Source of the DNA: Epinephelus fuscoguttatus
Lineage: Eukaryota; Chordata; Actinopteri; Perciformes; Serranidae
Assembly (NCBI RefSeq): GCF_011397635.1
Contig: NC_064765.1
Coordinates: forward strand, 30,718,632-30,782,631
Direction of reading: 5' to 3'
DNA: 64,000 nt
The notes beneath the pieces are model-generated. The model did not search any database. It had not been told where the DNA came from and was given only the letters and a program-made list of their open reading frames with translations. This document shows, in pieces, positions 22,600-34,908 of this stretch (its first letter is position 1; each line of letters begins with the position of its first letter). Position numbers and translations under genes: made by a program.

Positions 22600-25560
22600 C
22601 TGGCCGTCCTCCGCTGCTGTCTGTCTGGCCACAGATTTTCGTCTACATCACAACGATACTCTCCCGTGCGATGCAACGGGGGAAGAATCTACGTGCGTGT
22701 CGCAACCATCCCCGACACTGATCTGGTGTGACATCACCACAAGCGGCATCCATGGCTTGGAGCAGGGACCTCTGGTTCTGAGCCCGCTGCTCATATACCT
22801 TCCACCTCCAGGCTGAGAAAAATTCCTCGATAGGATTAAGGAAGGGCGAGTATGGTGGTAGGAAGACATTCATCATTCTCTGGTGAGCAGTGAACCAGTC
22901 TCTGATAAGCTGGCCACGGTGGAAGCTAACATTGTCCCACACAATGACAAACATTGGCAAATTAGGCCCTACTGCACCTCTCTCATTTTCTGGGACCAGA
23001 TTTGAATACAGGTGATCCAAGAAGACGAGGAGTTTTTGCGGTGTTATTTGGGCGGAGACTTGGGATGTGGGCGGCAACGCCATTCTCTGAAATGGCAGCA
23101 CACATTGTTATGTTGCCCCACGCTGGCCTGGGACATCGACTGTGGCCCGGTGGCGACAATATTCGGCCACGTCTTCTTCCTTTGGCCAGGTTGAAGCCAG
23201 CCTCATCCACAAAGACGAGGATGTGAGGAGTCTCGTTCCTTCCAATGCCATTATTCTCTACAATACAGTAAACAAAACATCAAATCAGTTATACAGTAGA
23301 CTGTAATACAATGCAACAGAAAATTACATAGGAATGTTCTGTATTCTCCTCCACAAGTTCAATATACTGCCCTGTGCTTTACTGCAGTGGTTCGAAACTG
23401 GGGTAGGTGTAGGGATATAGGCCTACAGAGGTATGACAGAAAGTACTTGAGAGAAAGGGGAAATACTGGAAAAATAAAATAAATGTAGAGTACATCATCG
23501 ATCAACACACTGACTGAAATGCTACTGTAAGGACACAATGTCAGATCTGCTTGTGCAGTGAAACAAGGGAGCCATAACAGGAATCAAACTTAAGTTTCCC
23601 ACAAAATAGACAGATACTCTGACCAGTCTGCCAAAGGCATATCCTTGTGGCCAAGTAGCCAGCACACCATCTCATCATGGGCATTACACCTGGTTACATC
23701 TGGTAGGCTCAAATTCAGCTCATTCCCCCCTTTTCTTATATGTAATATCATATTCTTCAAAAGAAGGATTATTGTGATAATTGTATCATACAGTAAGCTA
23801 CAGCTTCCACTTGTAGTTTTCAAAGCAAAAACGTTGTAGTCACATAAAGCGAGTACTTGGACTCAGAAATCAGATAAAATTATAGCTGCTGCACAGCAAT
23901 GGTCGGGCCGGGCAATTTTAGACAAGGGATAGGGAAAAGTGTTGATAAAGAGGAAACAGGGAAAAGTGTTGATAAAAAGTATTTGTCTGCGAAACTGTCG
24001 GGATCATAATTATTTCAACTTTACTAGTCTCTAATCCACATAGCAAGATGATGCATGAACATAGGATTTTACTGTAACATTAGAAAGTCCATTCTGCCTT
24101 AGCTGAGGCTCGAACTCACAATCTTCAGCACCAAGAACCAGCTCCTAACTCACTGAGCCACAGGCCAGGCAGCAGTTGCTGAAGCAGATCTCAAAAATTG
24201 TCAAAATGTCAGAAATTCTGTTATCTAAACATATATAAATACATATATTACATCTTGACAGCATGGAAATATTGGTGATTTGTTTCTAACGATAAGTGTT
24301 TTGCTTCATCAGAGAAAATTTGATGTTTAAAATGCCATTTTGCATTGACTCAATTGTTCACGAGCAAAATTCAAAATGCTGTAAAAAAATCAGTTTTGAG
24401 ATAAAATTCTGAAATTTGGCACACTTCATCAACCATGACTCGAAATTTTTGTCAAATTCTTTCAAGAAGATTGAAAATGTATTTAGCAAGAACTGGATGG
24501 CATATGTTTACAGTACAATTTACAGTCAAACGTTTTCATGCACTGTAGGCTCAATTTTTCAAATATCAAAAATCTGTGTGGATCGTTTGTGTAGGACAGT
24601 CTGATGATGCTCTCTACCAAGTTTGGAGTCAATTGAGGCAAAATTGTGGGAGGAGATAGGTTTTATAAGTTTTACAGTTTTGAAAAAACAGAGTGATTGA
24701 CTTCATAATTTGGAATGAGTCTAAATGGACAAAAGGTTCAGCAGTATCTGGGCTATTTTTGGTGAAGTTTCAAAACTGTAGCATGTACCGTTGCTCTGGT
24801 AGGAATTTTCAGAGTTTTTATGTAAATTTGAACAATTATTGATGACTTACATGTACATACTGGTACATAGCTCTTTCACTCTATCAGAGTTCCTCTCAAA
24901 TGGTACCCTGTAGAGTTGCTTCATGGTCATCTGATGCTTGTTCAAAACCCTTGCTATTGTGGAGATGCTGATTGCATTGATGTTTTGGAATATGTTGTCG
25001 TCCTGTAAGATTGAGTGCGGATCTGTCTCAGTGTGATGGCATTATTTGTCGTCACTATATTGCAGATTTCTTGCTCCTGTTGTTGACTGAGGAGTCGTCC
25101 TCTGCCACCAATATGAGGTTGTCTTTCAATCCTAGACATAGAATTCAATGGACAATTGTATTACCATTTGCAATGTTATGTTACTGTCCTGCTCAGTACA
25201 AAAATACAGTAATATATAAATGAGTACAGTAAACAAATACATTTCTTACATTACAGTATTCACAATGTTCTGTCAGATACAACCTAGAATTCCATCGTTG
25301 ACTTAGAGTAGTACATACCTGCTTTCCCTGCGAAAGGTTTGGATGATCGATGACACTGTGGAGCGGGGCACATTAGGTTGCACTCTGCAACCTGCCTCTG
25401 CCATTGTGAGGCCATGGTTGACCACATGGTCGACCAGAGTAGCCCGAATTTCATCCGACACAGGTTGGTGTCTTTGTGCTCCTCGGCCTCTTCCCCCTAT
25501 TCCACCACCACGCACCCTTACACCTCTACCTCTACCTCTTCCTCTTCCTCTTGCCTCCAT
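22600..25560 (-). pseudogene. IS630-like DDE transposase, exon-split and frameshifted
   Basis: First part (25560 down to about 25322): an arginine/glycine-rich start followed by a helix-turn-helix-like region (SDEIRATLVDHVVNHG, then the TMAEAG and PRSTVSSII motifs), ending at a GT donor (AGCAG|GTATG). Second part: after a TCTAG acceptor near 25139 it starts IERQPHIGGRGR, then shifts frame near 24985. Third part (from about 23260): carries the first catalytic aspartate in VDEAGFNLAK, then the second in VIVWDNVSFH and the glutamate in PPYSPFLNPIEEFF, with 35 residues between the last two. At least three frameshifts are visible: near 24985, near 23150, and near 22670, where the C-terminal DVDENLWPDRQQ continues in another frame. 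The family is clear from these motifs; the exon joints are inferred. Confidence 0.8.
24105..24175 (-). repeat. tRNA-derived SINE or tRNA relic
   Basis: On the minus strand, a Pol III A-box-like sequence (TGGCTCAGTGAGTTAGG) is followed about 35 nt later by a B-box-like sequence (TGTGAGTTCGAGCCTC). The flanking acceptor stem does not pair properly, so I do not call a functional tRNA. It sits within the large intron of the transposase pseudogene. Confidence 0.55.
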
Positions 25561-26520
25561 GTTTGAAAATTGTACTGATTCTGATCAAGCTCTATATATA
25601 TGGTTGACAGCACTGATACTCATGCATAGCACCTGGGAGATCACTGTGACCTGCCCCCTTCATCACTCAAGTTCTAGTTTCACCTGACAGTCAATCACAG
25701 TTATCAATTTAGCAAATGTTCCAAGAGATTCATGTTATATAATGGGATGTTACTCATGGTATTATGTCCCTGACATATTTTGACAATTGAATGGACCATT
25801 TTGCATGTGATGATTAACACATTGAAATGATGCTGACATGTTTTGGAGAGAATAACCATTTGACTGAGAAGTGAGAAGTCAGCTTAGATCACAGGATATA
25901 TTCACTTGGTACTTGTGCAAACTGTAGGCAAAAGTACTTAATCACTTGCAGAGATGTACAGAGACATTTGCAATTTGCTGAAAGGAATGAGAAATTCAAA
26001 TCTGTTGTGAACACATGCCCAGAGGTTTGGAGGTTTGTCCGTGTTGTTTTGAGAACGTAATTTCTGTTTCAAGAAATGAGCCAAAGCAATGGAGAAAAAC
26101 TGTAATACCAGACAGTAACAATTTGAGCAAGAGGGAGAGTCTGGGTGGATCTCCTGGTGTGGGAGGCTGAGATACCAGCACACAGAGCTCTGAACATATC
26201 TACATGTAGAACTTACTGCCTCCTTAATGGAAGACAAAATCAAAAAGTGGGGCTTTTGACAGTAATGTGGTGGTTTTTGTGGGAGTCAGCAGTCATTCGA
26301 GGAACTGCACCATGAAGCACTTCTCAGATGGCTTCAGTATTGAGCCTTGTGCTTGATTGGTGTGAATATGATTATTATGATTAATCATTTATTAAACTCC
26401 CAAGTCAAAGGCTCATGAATCCACCGGGCGAGATTAAACCGTCTGCACTTCAAGCAAAGAGGAAAGAGGTGGAAAATCAGAATGTAGAGATATGGTGAGA
26501 GTGATTGATGGCTCACTGGC

Positions 26521-26522
<2 letters not shown>

Positions 26523-26586
<64 letters not shown>
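26523..26586. repeat. (GT)n microsatellite
   Basis: Pure GT for about 64 bp, followed by an irregular GT-rich tail. Confidence 0.95.
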
Positions 26587-26589
<3 letters not shown>

Positions 26590-26790
26590 TGAACATGTGT
26601 TTGTGTGAGTGCCTATGTGGGAGGATTGATAATGCATCTGTCATGTGTGTGTATGATGGTTTTGGTAAGTGAGACCTTTGCAGGGAGGAGAGTTCACACG
26701 CCCCTGGCTCTCATCACTCTCTGTTTTTCTCCTCGACTTTATCTACCATCTTGAAATCTCACCACTTCGAGGGAGACGTGGAGAAATTCC

Positions 26791-28130
26791 AGCCTCATCA
26801 GTGAAATACTACACAAAAATATTGCAGCTCATATGTACATTTGGAACGCAGGGGGAACCCTCTTTGCAGAAACAAAGTTAACACTTAACGTATGATTGCA
26901 TAGTCCATCTGGGATGTAATGTGGTTTCACTCTGAGCAGCGAATTCCAACCAGATGTACACACACATGTTCTGCAAGTGTGTGAAAACTAGTTAGCAAGT
27001 GAGCAGAAAAGGTGTTTAAATAGTTAGCTAAAGTAATGGATAAGTGGTTAAAATAATTAGCTAAAAGTAAACAATAAATGATCAAGTGTCCCCCTTCTGC
27101 CACTCCAAGTAGTAGGAGAAAGAACAAAAAGTTTAACCTCCTAACGTGGGGTTAAATGCAACACAGACCTTTTATATAGTTACACAGAGCCCCCAAGTAC
27201 AGCGCTGAGCTTTGAAGCCAATTTTACATAGTGGCCAAATGTGGAATTACAACTTCCGGGTCCATCAAGTGATGCCATGGGCCCCAAAGATACTTTTTTT
27301 TCTCATAGACTTAAATTGTGAAAGAGAAGTCTGTAGGTCAGTGGATACTTTTTTTTTAGCATCACACCCCCATGAAATGACTTGTTTCACTATCAAGATT
27401 TAATCCATTTGGTCCGATAACATCTCTGAGTCAAGGAGAGCTGCACCATTAAATCAGTTTTACCTTCATTCAAGTTAGTGGATCACTAAACTGGAAGTTA
27501 GCCGCCCGAACTTTCGCAAGTCTCTAATGCACCTGCTCTGTGGGCCCCGTGGTGGGAAAGATCCAGGAATGGGGCCCCACCTCTAACGCTTTATCTAGTT
27601 CTGTTTATACTCCATGAGCAGTGTAAGGAAGTGACTAGTGATTACTGACATGTAAGTAGTTACTTGTAGATAAATTCCAAAATGAATATAATTGTAATTA
27701 GTAACAGTTACTGAGATTAAATATGTAATTCATTTACAGTCCCTAATTAAATTGTTGGTGATTTAAAGGGGTTACATCCAAATATATTCTTTTTGGCAAA
27801 AACCTCATTATGTGCAGAAAAAAAGTCTTAAATTGATTCTAATATTTGACTGAGGGGGAAAGGGAAGGAATGAGAATGGGCAGCCCAGTTCATTTCAGGG
27901 AACCGAAACTATTCTGAGCTTTCACAATTATTAAATATTTAATTTTTTGCCTGTTAGGGCATTACTGTTTTGATCTGGTTGCTATGGGGTTTGTCAGCCA
28001 ATATGACATGAACTTTGAAACAGTTCATGAAAAGTTTTCAGATTGACAGTGACCTATGCTGTTTTTACTTAATGCCTACCTTTGTGAAATAAGAATAAAT
28101 TTGGCAGTGTTTGACACAAAGTCTCTTGCC
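26791..28130 (+). repeat. 1.34-kb duplicated module, copy 1
   Basis: Nearly identical (about 99% by eye, roughly a dozen or so differences) to 31244-32582 in the same orientation, 4.45 kb away. It begins AGCCTCATC(A/G)GTGAAATAC and ends CACAAAGTCTCTTGCCA directly before a GATA array. It has no coding frame with recognisable motifs. An internal block (about 27195-27570) is also present in diverged form at 38725-39110 and inverted near 40200-40330, so the module belongs to, or has absorbed, a dispersed repeat family. Confidence 0.88.
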
Positions 28131-28131
<1 letters not shown>

Positions 28132-28170
<39 letters not shown>

Positions 28171-28183
28171 GGATGGATGGAGG

Positions 28184-28246
<63 letters not shown>

Positions 28247-28260
28247 GGATGGATGGAAGG
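28132..28260. repeat. (GATA)n array with GGAT variants
   Basis: Follows duplicated module copy 1 directly. Two blocks of GATA are separated and ended by GGAT units. Confidence 0.95.
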
Positions 28261-28279
28261 ATATCTATGTATCTTACTA

Positions 28280-29023
28280 TCTTACTACATAATGATGAAA
28301 ACTGTTTGTGGGTGTATCTGTTCCACATTTTTCTCCTCACTGACTTGGTCAATCCATGTGAAATTTGGCACAGTGGTAGAGGGTCATGGGCAAATGAAGC
28401 AATATTACATCCATTGGCGAAAGGGGGCGCTATAGCAACCGAAATGGCAAACTTTGAATGGGCATATCTCATGTCCCGTATGTCGTAGAGACATTAAACT
28501 TTGCACAGAGATGCCTCTCCTCATGAGGAACAAATTTGCCTCAGAACCCATAACTTCCGGTTATATAGATTTTCCACCATTTTGATTTTTTTTGAAAAAC
28601 ACTTAAAATCAATCTCTTCCTAGGAAGTTTGACCGATCTGCATGAAACTCAGTGAACATAATCTAGGGGCCAATATCTAAAGTTCCCTCTTGGCACAAGT
28701 TGGAAAACTTACTAAAACTGAGCTTCTATAAGGCAATGACTTACTTACTTACTTACTAACTATCTGCCTTTCAACGTGCTACCTCAACTACTAATGTACA
28801 GTTTTAGCCCACTAACTGTCCTATTGGCACTTTTGGCAATGGTACTACTGTACTTTCAATAAAGCAATCGTACTATCAAATTCACAAAAACTGTCTGAAT
28901 ACATTGCTCTTCTTAATGGGTTCAGTTGACTATTTAATCTGCAATTTCCTATGACCTGTATCCCAAACTCACACCATGTGAAACTGTACATGGGCAACTG
29001 TGCACTCAGTGGGTATGGACTAG
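28280..29023 (+). mobile_element. Helitron-like non-autonomous element, copy 1
   Basis: Starts TCTTACTACATAATG after an A and ends GGTATGGACTAG before a T, as expected of a Helitron (A|TC...CTAG|T). The body shares CTCCTCACTGACTTGGTCAA, GGCGCTATAGCAACCG-type sequence and ATGCCTCTCCTCATGAGGAA with copy 2 at 33898-34908, and the tails (28855-29023 and 34735-34908) are almost identical. No Rep/helicase frame. The 3' hairpin expected upstream of CTRR is weak (CCATG...CATGG, five pairs), so the class is a hypothesis; that it is a repeat is certain. Confidence 0.6.
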
Positions 29024-30945
29024 TCATAGATAGACTTTTCTAACAAGTATTACAACTAGCCCTCAGACCTTTACAATTAACCCCACCCATGGGGTAAGTT
29101 GTAACATTTCTCTGCAGCTACTTTTGGAGGAATTAACCGTAGAACGGTAGGTCCTAAGAACAAACTTCAAGTTTTCATTTGTAGAAGAGATATGTATGTT
29201 GTGTGTGTATAAATATGATCAATCTAACTCAAATAGTTTTGTCAAATATATAGCCTAAACCAAAAAGTGTCAGGTTGTGCCTTGCTCCCCTACTTGAGCT
29301 GACAGGGCTGTGGTGTCACATGTGACAAATAAGGTTTGGAACCACTGGTGTCGAAGATGGGCCCACCACCCTCCTACCTAAGTTCAAAATCCCCCTTCTC
29401 CCCTGGTTGCCTCCACCCTGCACACATATATAAACATGCAAACAATGATAGAATGTACTGCGTAACAGATATTCACTTTTCCCCCAGTCCACCTTTTTCA
29501 TTTTTTGTTGGAACATTTCCACAGAGCCAAATCCAATCAGACATGCAGGAGGGCTGCATGGGGTGGAGAAGGAGAGTGACAGGAAAATGCAAAAAGAAAG
29601 GTCGCATTTCACGCCGCCATCCATCATTTTTACAGTTGGGGTTGCAGACTTTGGGATTTGCACGTTTTAGCAGTGTGGAGTGGGTGGTAAAGGGGCGGTG
29701 GAGGTGCCAAGGGAGTGTGTGTGCATATGTGTGTGTGTGTGTGTCATACTGCACAAGGGGAGTGTGCGCTTTTAAGATAAACTGGTCTGATGAAAGAGGA
29801 GCCCTCGGCCTTGCAGTGGCCCCCATCATCCATCTGGTGATGTCACCTGCGAGTGTGTGTGTGCACCCGCATTTGTCTGTTGGTGTGTGGAACTTCAGTC
29901 TATTAAGTGACCCCGCAGTAAGGCCTTTGGGAAGGAAGGGGGGTGAATATAGCCTGTCAGGTGGAAGGATGATGCTTCTCAGCTCTCCTCGGCCCCAAAT
30001 CCATTTATGTAAGCGTGTGCACGCTCACACGTGTGCACCGCAAGTATAAGTGTGTTGTAGTATGAAGCTCTTGTCAAAGATAGACCCCACCCATGTTAAG
30101 GGGGAACCTGAAAGGTCTCAGAACATGGCAGGAGGAAAGGAGAGGGAAAGAAGAAAAAGAGTGAAGGAGACATTTAGGGGCCCAGAGTGCCAGAGGTATC
30201 ATTACCATTCCATTTCACTTGATGAAACCCATTTGGCTGGATTAGTTTCACACTCTCAATGGGACCCCGAGGTGAAGGGAGCCTCCCATCAGGATTAGTG
30301 AGCTGCAGTGAGCTGCAGACAGCCGGGTGATGAAGAGGAAGAAGAACCTCTGTGTACTGGCTCTGCCTTTCTCCACAACAAAGGGACACTGCTTGTTTCT
30401 GCAGACTAACAGAGGCGGGGCTTCATGCTTCGCAAGTGACAGATGCGTGTGTATGTGTGTGCGTTAACGAGAGAAAGTGTATGTGGACTGAGAGCCAGCC
30501 AAGTTGCCAGTCTGAATGAGAATGAAGGACGTTGATTGGACTTGCCAAATTGGAGGGGATATTAAATCTAGGAAGCAAAACCACTTGATAATGGGTTTTT
30601 GTGGCACTGTGTGTGAGAGACTGTGCATGTATAAAGGCATGTGTGTGTGAGTGCATGTACGAATGTGTATGCGTGAGTGTATGTGTTTGCATGTTTGTGT
30701 TCACACCTGTGGGCTCTGTCATCTTTGGTCCTAATTATCTGCAGCATAAATCAACGGTGGGTGCGTTGCCATAGCAGCCAGTGGTAGGCAGGGTGCTGGT
30801 GATGGTAGCAGGAGAGCGCCAGAGCTATTTCATTAACCTTTAAAGGACTTGGTATTTATTTTAGTAGCAGCACTATGAATATAAATTTGTCATTTTGAAA
30901 GGGAAATTACCAGGTAATAAAAAGTCTGAGGACTCTGCTGAGGTC
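29024..30945. other. Intergenic stretch, no gene seen
   Basis: No gene recognised. The 237-residue plus-strand open frame at 29336-30049 crosses a GT run and shows no domain. Short GT/GTAT-rich segments occur at 29715-29743 and 30445-30700, and a CT run near 30946-30980. Confidence 0.45.
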
Positions 30946-30984
30946 TCTCTCTCTCTGCCGAGGTCTCTCTCTCTCTCTGTGCCA

Positions 30985-31243
30985 GTTTTAGCCACACTAA
31001 CTGTGCAGCTCTGGGAATGGCAGTGTCGGTAAATCTGTTGACAGATGGTCGTATAAATATTTCAACAACTATTGGATGCATGACCATGAAATTTGACATA
31101 AACATCCATGTCCCCATCAGAATTAATTCTAACAACTTGATGACTTTTCTGACTTTTCATCTGGCACCATCATCAGCTCAAAATTTTAATTCATCCAATA
31201 CATTGTCAGACAGTGAACATACAGCATAGCCACACTCACAGAA
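30985..31243 (+). repeat. Old dispersed fish repeat fragment
   Basis: Contains TTTCAACAACTATTGGATGC, ATGACCATGAAATTTGACAT, ACATCCATGTCCCCATCAG and CATCTGGCACCATCATCAG, the order of a repeat I recognise as widespread in percomorph fishes. It ends where the duplicated module begins. Confidence 0.5.
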
Positions 31244-32582
31244 AAGCCTCATCGGTGAAATACTACACAAAAATATTACAGCTCATATGTACATTTGGAA
31301 CGCAGGGGGAACCCTCTTTGCAGAAACAAAGTTAACACTTAACGTATGATTGCATAGTCCATCTGGGATGTAATGTGGTTTCACTCTGAGCAGCGAATTC
31401 CAACCAGATGTACACACACATGTTCTGCAAGTGTGTGAAAACTAGTTAGCAAGTGAGCAGAAAAGGTGTTTAAATAGTTAGCTAAAGTAATGGATAAGTG
31501 GTTAAAATAATTAGCAAAAAGGAAACCATAAATGGTCAAGTGTCCCCCTTCTGCCACTCCAAGTAGTAGGAGAAAGAACAAAAAGTTTAACCTCCTAACG
31601 TGGGGTTAAATGCAACACAGACCTTTTATATAGTTGCACAGAGCCCCCAAGTACAGCGCTGAGCTTTGAAGCCAATTTTACATAGTGGCCAAATGTGGAA
31701 TTACAACTTCCGGGTCCATCAAGTGATGCCATGGGCCCCAAAGATACTTTTTTTTCTCATAGACTTAATTGTGAAAGAGAAGTCTGTAGGTCAGTGGATA
31801 CTTTTTTTTAGCATCACACCCCCATGAAATGACTTGTTTCACTATCAAGATTTAATCCATTTGGTCCGATAACATCTCTGAGTCAAGGAGAGCTGCACCA
31901 TTAAATCAATTTTACCTTCATTCAAGTTAGTGGATCACTAAACTGGAAGTTAGCCGCCCGAACTTTCGTAAGTCTCTAATGCACCTGCTCTGTGGGCCCC
32001 GTGGTGGGAAAGATCCAGGAATGGGGCCCCACCTCTAACGCTTTATCTAGTTCTGTTTATACTCCATGAGCAGTGTAAGGAAGTGACTAGTGATTACTGA
32101 CATGTAAGTAGTTACTTGTAGATAAATTCCAAAATGAATATAATTGTAATTAGTAACAGTTACTGAGATTAAATATGTAATTCATTTACAGTCCCTAATT
32201 AAATTGTTGGTGATTTAAAGGGGTTACATCCAAATATATTCTTTTTGGCAAAAACCTCATTATGTGCAGAAAAAAAGTCTTAAATTGATTCTAATATTTG
32301 ACTGAGAGGGAAAGGGAAGGAATGAGAATGGGCAGCCCAGTTCATTTCAGGGAACCGAAACTATTCTGAGCTTTCACAATTATTAAATATTTAATTTTTT
32401 GCCTGTTAGGGCATTACTGTTTTGACCTGGTTGCTATGGGGTTTGTCAGCCAATATGACATGAACTTCGAAACAGTTCATGAAAAGTTTTCAGATTGACA
32501 GTGACCTATGCTGTTTTTACTTAATGCCTACCTTTGTGAAATAAGAATAAATTTGGCAGTGTTTGACACAAAGTCTCTTGCC
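31244..32582 (+). repeat. 1.34-kb duplicated module, copy 2
   Basis: Direct-orientation partner of 26791-28130. The differences I noted are scattered substitutions (for example GCAAGT/GTAAGT, GATCTGG/GACCTGG, CTTTGAA/CTTCGAA) and one-base length changes in poly-T and poly-A runs, the pattern of mutation after a recent copying event. It ends at a shorter GATA array. Confidence 0.88.

Positions 32583-32583
<1 letters not shown>

Positions 32584-32620
<37 letters not shown>
32584..32620. repeat. (GATA)n array
   Basis: About nine units, directly after module copy 2 and at the same relative point as the array following copy 1. Confidence 0.95.
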
Positions 32621-33897
32621 CAGAGTCCTCAGACTGAAAACTGAGCTTCTTACCTGCCTGTCAAACAGAAATAAAGTATAAACCTTCTCAAGACAGTCCA
32701 GATCTGATTGGAGTTCTGTGAGGATCAATAGATTTGAAGTCCAGCAGCTGCTCTGCTGCTTTTCAGCAGGTAACAAGCAGAGTTAGCTGCTAACGGCCAC
32801 TGCTGCAACCAACAAATTCCACAAATACATTCAACAGCCACAGTCAGGCATATGACAGCTTATTTACAGCTGAGTTACAGCTCACAACTCGCACCAACAG
32901 CTGATGATGCTCGATGTGTTTTGCAGGCTAGCAAAACATCCTGGCACTGACTATTTATTATTGGAGTTTGCTGAGTTTGCACAGACACTCTCAGCTTCCT
33001 AGTTTGAAATATTTTTCCAATACATTCCATAACATAATTTAGCATTTAGTTCTCCTCCAATCTCATTTTTCATGTCTGATAATCCACCGCTAATATTTTT
33101 GTCCCATTTCGTCTCATCAACAAAAATTAAAAATATCTTTTTATCATAGTTTTTATTATCAAGATCTATTTTTAACTCGTCAACATCTCTTCATCATGGA
33201 AAAAGAGTTTGTCGATTAAAATTTTTTCATCATAGTTTTTGTTAACAAAGTGAACACTGATTAGCCTGCTAACATGCTAAACTGGTGGCAAATAATGTGT
33301 TAAAAATTTGTGCTGGAACAGTCACAGTTTTAAACACATGGCAGTTTGGTTAGGCTTAGACGCTAGAGCTACTTGGTAAGGTTTGGAAAAAACTGTGCTT
33401 TCACTTTAAAAATAAGGTCCTTTGTTACATACCACATAACTACATGGTAGCATGACAAAAGTACCTACATGTGAAGTTTAAATAAGTTTACGTTAACATT
33501 TGATTTTACATGGTGCGCAAACATCCGTCTCCTAGATGAAAATCCTGTGTTTGTTTGACCTGTTCACCAGCCAGACTTCCTTCCCATGCGGACTTTCTTG
33601 CTCCTTATACTACCTGTGGCCTCGTCATTAACCACCGCCCATTGCGTTACATTGTTGACCCAGGGAAACTGTGTGTCCACCAAAACAAAGGACCCTAATT
33701 GACTTTTCATTGGCATTGTTTCTGTGGTGACAGCATGTAATTTTAACATATAGCCCTGAAATGCAGTGTTGAGAGGTCATGGTCAGTTCATGTATTCCTG
33801 TGAAACCAGGCTGCAGCTATCTCTCTACAGTATCTATGTGTACCCAAAGTAATGCTGTATATGAGCAGGACTGCTTTATGGCAATTCTGTATCCATA
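32621..33897. other. Intergenic stretch with MITE relic
   Basis: No gene recognised. At about 33090-33252, blocks such as TCGTCTCATCAACAAAAATT and CATAGTTTTTGTTAACAAAG resemble the end of a common fish hAT-type MITE. The rest is unclassified. Confidence 0.4.
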
Positions 33898-34908
33898 TCT
33901 TGCTACATAATGATGAAAACTCTGTTTGTGGGTGTGTCTGTGTGTCTGTTCCATGTTTTTCTCCTCACTGACTTGGTCAATCCATGTGAAATTTGGCACA
34001 GTGGTAGAGGGTCATGGGAGGATGCGAGTGAAGCAATATTACATCCATTTGCCAAAGGGTGGCGCTATCACAACTGATTGAAATGGCAAACTTTGAATGG
34101 GCATATCTCAGACATGAAACTTTGCACAGAGATGCCTCTCCTCATGAGGAACAAATTTGCCTCAAGAACCCATAACTTCCGCTTATATAGATTTTCCGCC
34201 ATTTTGAATTTTTTGAAAAACACTTAAAATCGATCTCTTCCTAGGAAGTTTGACCAATCTGACCAAATTTACTAAAACTGAGCTTCTGTAAGCCAATGAA
34301 TATTGCGGAGGACGTGGCTCATCACATAAAGGTGTATAACATCTCAAGGGTTTCACCGATCACCATGCAACTTTGTAGTCATATGACCACACATAATCTG
34401 AGGAGACCCCTCCATTATTGACCCGATCAAACAAAATGGGGGCGCTAGAGAGTTAATTTCTCATCTAGGCCTAATACCTAATAATTTAACTCTAATTGGC
34501 AACTGGGTGGCGCTATAACAACAGAAAAATACTTAAAACTGGCTAAAATGCGACTGACCACTGTGGCTCACCCTGTGGCCCAATGTTGTTGTTTTATTTC
34601 TAATTTTTTGGTATGACTAAGTCACAGTATGGTATGCTGTACATAATCACGGAAACTGTCAGTGTGTCATTCTGTCAGTCAGTCATTCTGTCTGTCCCAC
34701 GTTTTTCTACTCACTGACGTGGTCAATCTACTGTACTTTCAATAAAGCAATCGTACTATCAAATTCACAAAAAAACTGTCTGAATACATTGCTCTTCTTA
34801 ATGGGTTCAGTTGACTATTTAATCTGCAATTTCCTATGACTTGTATCCAAAACACACACCATGTGAAACTGTGCATGGGCAACTGTGCATTCAATGGGTA
34901 TGGACTAG
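33898..34908 (+). mobile_element. Helitron-like non-autonomous element, copy 2
   Basis: Again A|TCTTGCTACATAATG at the start and GGACTAG|T at the end. It is longer than copy 1 and retains an inner segment (34300-34600) with GGGGGCGCTAGAGAGTTAA. A second, diverged head (about 34636-34726, GTACATAATCACGG then CTACTCACTGACGTGGTCAA) lies just before the shared tail, suggesting nesting or an end-joining event between two copies. No coding frame. Confidence 0.58.

Larger units (their letters stand above)
21733..26105 (-). mobile_element. IS630/Tc1/mariner-type transposon, 4.4 kb, decayed
   Basis: Terminal inverted repeats of about 50 bp: the left starts TTACAGTTTTTCTCCATTGC at 21733, and the right is its inverse ending at 26105. 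Both are flanked by TA (21731-21732 and 26106-26107). The transposase gene lies inside on the minus strand and appears split into three exons at about 25560-25322, 25138-24880 and 23260-22600. The reading frame is broken several times, so this copy is not autonomous. The left end carries a tandem duplication of about 200 bp (see separate entry). A tRNA-like repeat lies in the large intron (24105-24175). Confidence 0.8.

Noticed and set aside
24105..24175. Functional tRNA gene
   Set aside because: A and B boxes are present, but the acceptor stem does not pair, so I call it a SINE or relic.
28065..28472. 135-residue minus-strand open frame
   Set aside because: Runs through a GATA array and a dispersed repeat; not a gene.
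29336..30049. 237-residue plus-strand open frame
   Set aside because: It crosses a GT run, has no domain or codon-like pattern that I recognise, and overlaps equally long frames on the other strand.
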